A stretch of 64,000 nucleotides of DNA from assembly GCF_001421355.1 (NCBI RefSeq), contig NZ_LMKC01000005.1:321001-385000 (forward strand), in the 5' to 3' direction. Numbering within the stretch: position 1 is the first letter of the stretch; each line of letters opens with the position of its first letter. The notes under the pieces are model-generated. The model was not told the DNA's origin, did not search any database, and saw only the letters and a program-made list of their open reading frames with translations. A program made the translations under genes and the position numbers. Below, piece after piece: positions 63,997 to 64,000 of the stretch. The stretch is from Sphingomonas sp. Leaf9 (lineage in GTDB: Bacteria; Pseudomonadota; Alphaproteobacteria; Sphingomonadales; Sphingomonadaceae).

Positions 63997-64000
63997 TCAC

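Noticed and set aside
52640-64000. Integrase, transposase, capsid or tail genes
   Set aside because: None was found by motif reading in any frame, so the prophage label remains tentative.

Overview
The window is GC-rich chromosomal DNA of an alphaproteobacterium, most probably Sphingomonadaceae (Sphingomonas or a close relative). Support comes from the very high GC content, the dense packing with many 4-base start/stop overlaps, the scattered CGTCACCCCGG-type hairpin repeats, the NAD-type giant glutamate dehydrogenase, the DUF1800/DUF1501 pair and a TonB-era style polysaccharide locus. No species can be named from the sequence alone.

Layout. 1-4542 (minus): a tight six-gene run gluQ, HIG1-type membrane protein, PduO-type cobalamin adenosyltransferase, egtB, egtD and a secreted endonuclease/exonuclease/phosphatase protein cut by the window edge. 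4599-5608 (plus): HNH endonuclease and a small dimeric-barrel protein. 5691-11194: an NTF2-fold protein, a PBP1A peptidoglycan synthase, threonine aldolase, a drug/metabolite exporter and an epimerase. 11318-17381: two paralogous secreted M28 metallopeptidases and aminopeptidase N. 17463-21233: a membrane diguanylate cyclase and a three-gene glycosyltransferase/DUF2141/flippase-like unit. 21276-24738 (minus): pyrE, pdxJ, acpS, lepB, maiA. 24928-27790 (plus): cytochrome c oxidase subunits II and I, closed by a clear terminator. 28051-31211: DUF1800 and DUF1501. 31231-37248: ccmBA, a zincin, phhB, an SDR and an Mfd-family translocase. 37418-39036: TraB/GumN protein and a small lipoprotein.

39119-46486 is a carbohydrate locus: aldose 1-epimerase, GH31 alpha-xylosidase with PA14 insert, GH35 (DUF5597) beta-galactosidase, and a divergently transcribed GH29 alpha-L-fucosidase. 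The three exo-enzymes match, in order, the fucose-galactose-xylose side chain of plant xyloglucan, and a perfect 15-bp palindrome overlaps the -10 region of the fucosidase promoter. 46552-52403 holds glutamate dehydrogenase and a PAS protein.

A tRNA-Thr(CGT) gene at 52564-52639 marks a change to accessory DNA: a Na+/H+ antiporter, a soluble chemoreceptor, an excisionase-like helix-turn-helix protein, a secreted orphan, about 0.9 kb of gene-poor DNA rich in inverted repeats and hairpins, a low-GC AlbA_2/HATPase gene, and then a continuous minus-strand series of twelve small phage-like genes with overlapping ends that runs out of the window. No integrase, capsid or tail gene is visible, so this is called a probable prophage or phage-derived island only by gene style. 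The most unusual parts are the xyloglucan side-chain locus with its operator, and the 56.2-59.5 kb repeat-rich segment around the AlbA_2/HATPase gene.
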